NCBI RefSeq assembly: GCF_013401995.1 | Contig: NZ_JACBJI010000007.1 | Coordinates: 173,805-237,804, forward strand | Length of the DNA stretch: 64,000 nucleotides | DNA from: Flavobacterium agri | Lineage (GTDB): Bacteria; Bacteroidota; Bacteroidia; Flavobacteriales; Flavobacteriaceae | Direction of reading: 5' to 3' | Shown: positions 61,943 to 64,000 of the stretch, one piece after another | Position numbering within the stretch: the stretch's first letter is position 1 | Layout: the number at the start of each line of letters is the position of its first letter | Notes under the pieces: model-generated | The model's input: the letters and a program-made list of their open reading frames with translations, nothing else | Told to the model about the DNA's origin: nothing | Databases searched by the model: none | Translations under genes and position numbers: made by a program

Positions 61943-63028
61943 TCATTTGAAGTAACTGAAGGTTTCGCCGTTCTCGATTCCGAGCAGCGCTTCGTATATC
62001 AATTTGATCACGTTTTCGACATCGTCTTTGTGTACCATTTCTACCGTAGTGTGCATATAGCGCAACGGAAGCGATATCAATGCCGAGGCAACGCCGCCGT
62101 TTGAATAGGCGAATGCGTCGGTATCTGTTCCTGTAACGCGCGATGAAGCGAGTCTTTGGAACGGGATCTTGTTCTTTTCGGCCGTATCGATGATGTGCTC
62201 ACGCAGGTTGTTTTGCACGGCTGGCGCGTAGGTGATTGCCGGGCCTTTTCCGATCTGAATCTCGCCCTCGATGCGCTTGTTGATCATTGGCGTGGTCGTG
62301 TCGTGGCAAACATCGGTCACGATCGCGATGTTCGGGCGGATGGTTTTGGTGATCATTTCGGCACCTCTCAATCCGACTTCTTCTTGTACCGAATTCGTGA
62401 TGTACAATCCGAAAGGCAGTTTCTTTTTGTTTTCAGACAACAGGCGCGCCACTTCGGCAATCATGAATCCGCCCATGCGGTTGTCGATCGCACGGCACAC
62501 GAGTTTGTTTTCGTTGAGGATCATGAACTCATCCGGATAGGTGATCACACATCCGACATGTACGCCCATTTCCTCGACTTGGGCTTTCGTATCGCATCCG
62601 ATATCGATATGAAGGTTGTCAATTTTAGGCTGCTCTTCTTTGTCGCGGTTTCTCGTGTGGATCGCGGGCCATCCGAAAACGCCTTTCACGATACCCTTTT
62701 TGGTGTGGATGTTCACGCGTTTCGAAGGTGCTATCTGATGGTCCGATCCGCCGTTTCGTATTACATATATAAGACCGTTGTCTGTAATGTAATTGACATA
62801 CCATGAAATCTCGTCGGAATGCCCTTCGATGACGACTTTGAATTCCGCATCGGGATTGATGACGCCGACCGCCGTTCCGTATGTATCGGTGATGAATGTA
62901 TCTACGTAAGGTTTGAGGTAATCCATCCAGATTTTCTGTCCTTCTGCTTCGTAACCCGTAGGCGACGCATTATTAAGGTAGCGCTCCATGAACGCCATCG
63001 ACGATTTTTTTAATATTGATTTGCTCAT
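61943..63028 (-). CDS. M42 family metallopeptidase
   Basis: Dodecameric, two-metal aminopeptidase (361 residues), cytosolic. Metal and active-site blocks are VVIEGHSDEISWYV (first His/Asp), CRAIDNRMGGFMIAEV (Asp), YITNSVQEEVGLRGAEM (Glu-Glu pair) and TDVCHDTTTP; the C-terminus has MHTTVEMVHKDDVENVIKLI. I start at MSKSILKKSSMAFMERY (63028) because the 23 residues before it look like an accidental extension. It diverges from the DUF4294 gene. Confidence 0.93.
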   Translation of the reverse strand: MSKSILKKSSMAFMERYLNNASPTGYEAEGQKIWMDYLKPYVDTFITDTYGTAVGVINPDAEFKVVIEGHSDEISWYVNYITDNGLIYVIRNGGSDHQIAPSKRVNIHTKKGIVKGVFGWPAIHTRNRDKEEQPKIDNLHIDIGCDTKAQVEEMGVHVGCVITYPDEFMILNENKLVCRAIDNRMGGFMIAEVARLLSENKKKLPFGLYITNSVQEEVGLRGAEMITKTIRPNIAIVTDVCHDTTTPMINKRIEGEIQIGKGPAITYAPAVQNNLREHIIDTAEKNKIPFQRLASSRVTGTDTDAFAYSNGGVASALISLPLRYMHTTVEMVHKDDVENVIKLIYEALLGIENGETFSYFK

Positions 63029-63085
63029 TCTGTAAAAATTTCCGCTAAAATAGAGATTTGGCACTACAGTTGAGTAAGGAATGTA

Positions 63086-63093
63086 TATTTTTG
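63086..63093 (+). promoter_or_regulatory. -7 box upstream of the DUF4294 gene
   Basis: TATTTTTG, 17 nt before the ATG. The nearest TTG elements give spacers of 13 or 25 nt, outside the usual range. Confidence 0.5.
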
Positions 63094-63110
63094 ACACCTA
63101 AACAAACCCT

Positions 63111-63791
63111 ATGAGATTAGTAAGTTCTCTTTTGTTTATCACGCTTTTCGGATGGTGCGCCTCTGCACAGGTCACTCCCAAAGACAGTATTCCGTCCGAT
63201 CTTAATCCTTCCGAACAGGATTCCATCATGGAAGTCATGCTCGACGAAGTATATATAGGTAAGCAACCGCTCAATTATGCCGACAAGAAAGAATTCCTGA
63301 TTCTTCAGAACCGCGTTTATAAAGTGTATCCGTATGCGAGGATCGCTTCCGAGCGTTTGACGATGCTCGACCGAAACATGTCGAAACTCAAAACCGCCAA
63401 GGAAAAAAAGAAGTACTATAAAATAGTAGAGGATTATATCGAGAACGAATTTTCCGAAAAGCTCAAGAAACTGTCGCGTAAACAAGGTCAGATTCTGATA
63501 AAACTCATATATCGCCAAACCGGACGCACTACCTATTCTATTATTAAGGATTATAAAAGCGGATGGAAGGCATTCTGGTCGAACAGTACGGCCAAGGTTT
63601 TCGATCTTGACCTCAAGCGTGGTTACGATCCGTACCAGGTCAACGAGGATTATCTCATAGAAACTATTCTCGTCCGTGCTTTTGAAAGCGGACGTCTCCA
63701 AAAACAAGAGGCAGCAAAACCTGTCGACATGGACGAGCTCGACAAATACTGGTTGAGTAAAGCCATAGAACAGGCAAAACAAAAAAATTAG
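63111..63791 (+). CDS. DUF4294 protein, exported
   Basis: A 226-residue protein with a signal peptide (MRLVSSLLFITLFGWCASAQ). The rest is basic and helical with the DUF4294 core: DEVYIGKQPLNYADKKEFLILQNRVYKVYPYARIASERL, KKYYKIVEDYIENEF and RKQGQILIKLIYRQTGRTTY. Function unknown, though it is conserved next to the M42 peptidase in flavobacteria. A UUCG-loop terminator overlaps its stop codon. Confidence 0.88.
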   Translation: MRLVSSLLFITLFGWCASAQVTPKDSIPSDLNPSEQDSIMEVMLDEVYIGKQPLNYADKKEFLILQNRVYKVYPYARIASERLTMLDRNMSKLKTAKEKKKYYKIVEDYIENEFSEKLKKLSRKQGQILIKLIYRQTGRTTYSIIKDYKSGWKAFWSNSTAKVFDLDLKRGYDPYQVNEDYLIETILVRAFESGRLQKQEAAKPVDMDELDKYWLSKAIEQAKQKN

Positions 63792-63814
63792 GGCAACTTC
63801 GGTTGTCTTTTTTT
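63791..63814 (+). terminator. intrinsic terminator of the DUF4294 gene
   Basis: Stem GGCAAC/GTTGTC with a TTCG tetraloop and T8. The stem begins in the stop codon (63789-63791). Confidence 0.87.
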
Positions 63815-64000
63815 TATGGCGTGAAGGTGGCTTTGCGGCTTCTGTCTTAGAAATGGGTTGTGGCCATGAGCCATAAATCCGAAAGCCCGCACGACGGCCC
63901 AAAAAACTTTCATGCGCAAAGGCCGAGCTTCCAGCGACTTAGAAAAAACCTCAAAAAAACTTGCCTCAAAAACTTGCGGGAGCGGAAAAAGTGGCTACTT
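63815..64000. other. unexplained non-coding tail of the window
   Basis: No frame longer than about 30 codons. Contains two adjacent copies of CTCAAAAA(AA)CTTGC (63952-63979) and a purine/pyrimidine-skewed stretch; it looks like an intergenic repeat or the edge of a feature beyond the window. Confidence 0.5.

Overview
The window looks like chromosomal core sequence of a member of the Flavobacteriaceae, most likely Flavobacterium or a close relative. The clues are gldF and gldG of the Bacteroidetes gliding machinery, a CAL67264-type small membrane protein directly before ettA, a DUF4294 gene beside an M42 peptidase, start codons mostly without a Shine-Dalgarno sequence, and many upstream sites matching the Bacteroidetes sigma consensus (TTG, a 19-22 nt spacer, TAnnTTTG). 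I saw no rRNA, tRNA, insertion sequence, prophage or CRISPR array. Genes are densely packed on both strands, and convergent pairs are usually separated by strong, often bidirectional hairpin terminators.

Layout. 1-6.2 kb: partial yggS, a secreted hypothetical, DUF1015, hydroxybutyryl-CoA dehydrogenase, a Gfo/Idh/MocA oxidoreductase, pcm (TTG start), an XRE regulator and smpB. 6.3-16.5 kb: a lipoprotein subtilase, a secreted M1 aminopeptidase, GNAT, an alpha/beta-hydrolase lipoprotein, aldose-1-epimerase-like, a secreted TonB-C domain protein, a PfpI protein, a large lipoprotein and a methyltransferase. 16.6-24.5 kb: ytxJ (bacillithiol redox), clpB, OmpA, a glycosyltransferase overlapping a stand-alone HsdR-N nuclease-like gene, and holA. 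24.6-32.8 kb: a six-PAS cytosolic histidine kinase, the CAL67264-ettA pair and a TPR hybrid histidine kinase. 32.9-41.6 kb: a DEAD-box helicase, histidine-degradation type genes (arginase-fold hutG-like and hutI), corA, a three-gene operon of FAD oxidoreductase, M23 peptidase and lipoprotein, and two tiny disordered lipoproteins. 41.8-50.3 kb: a fused alpha/beta E1 dehydrogenase, a large M1-like protein ending in an apparent outer-membrane barrel, a LOG protein, a DoxX-like protein and mnmE. 50.4-63.8 kb: universal stress protein, aldehyde dehydrogenase, a LipL32 homologue, dnaN, gldG-gldF, a monooxygenase-like gene and SAM hydrolase, phoH, purC, an ankyrin protein with a small secreted neighbour, M42 peptidase and DUF4294.

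Most of the window is housekeeping plus envelope biology: many signal peptides and lipoproteins, gliding and proteolysis. The least ordinary items are the M1-like protein that has lost its zinc site and carries a barrel-like C-terminal half, a secreted homologue of the Leptospira protein LipL32, an arginase-family enzyme with two metal-binding histidines replaced by glutamine, an E1 enzyme in which the Asp and Asn of the cofactor-metal motif appear exchanged, and several families of palindromic intergenic repeats, one of which has probably misled start-site calling in holA and pcm.
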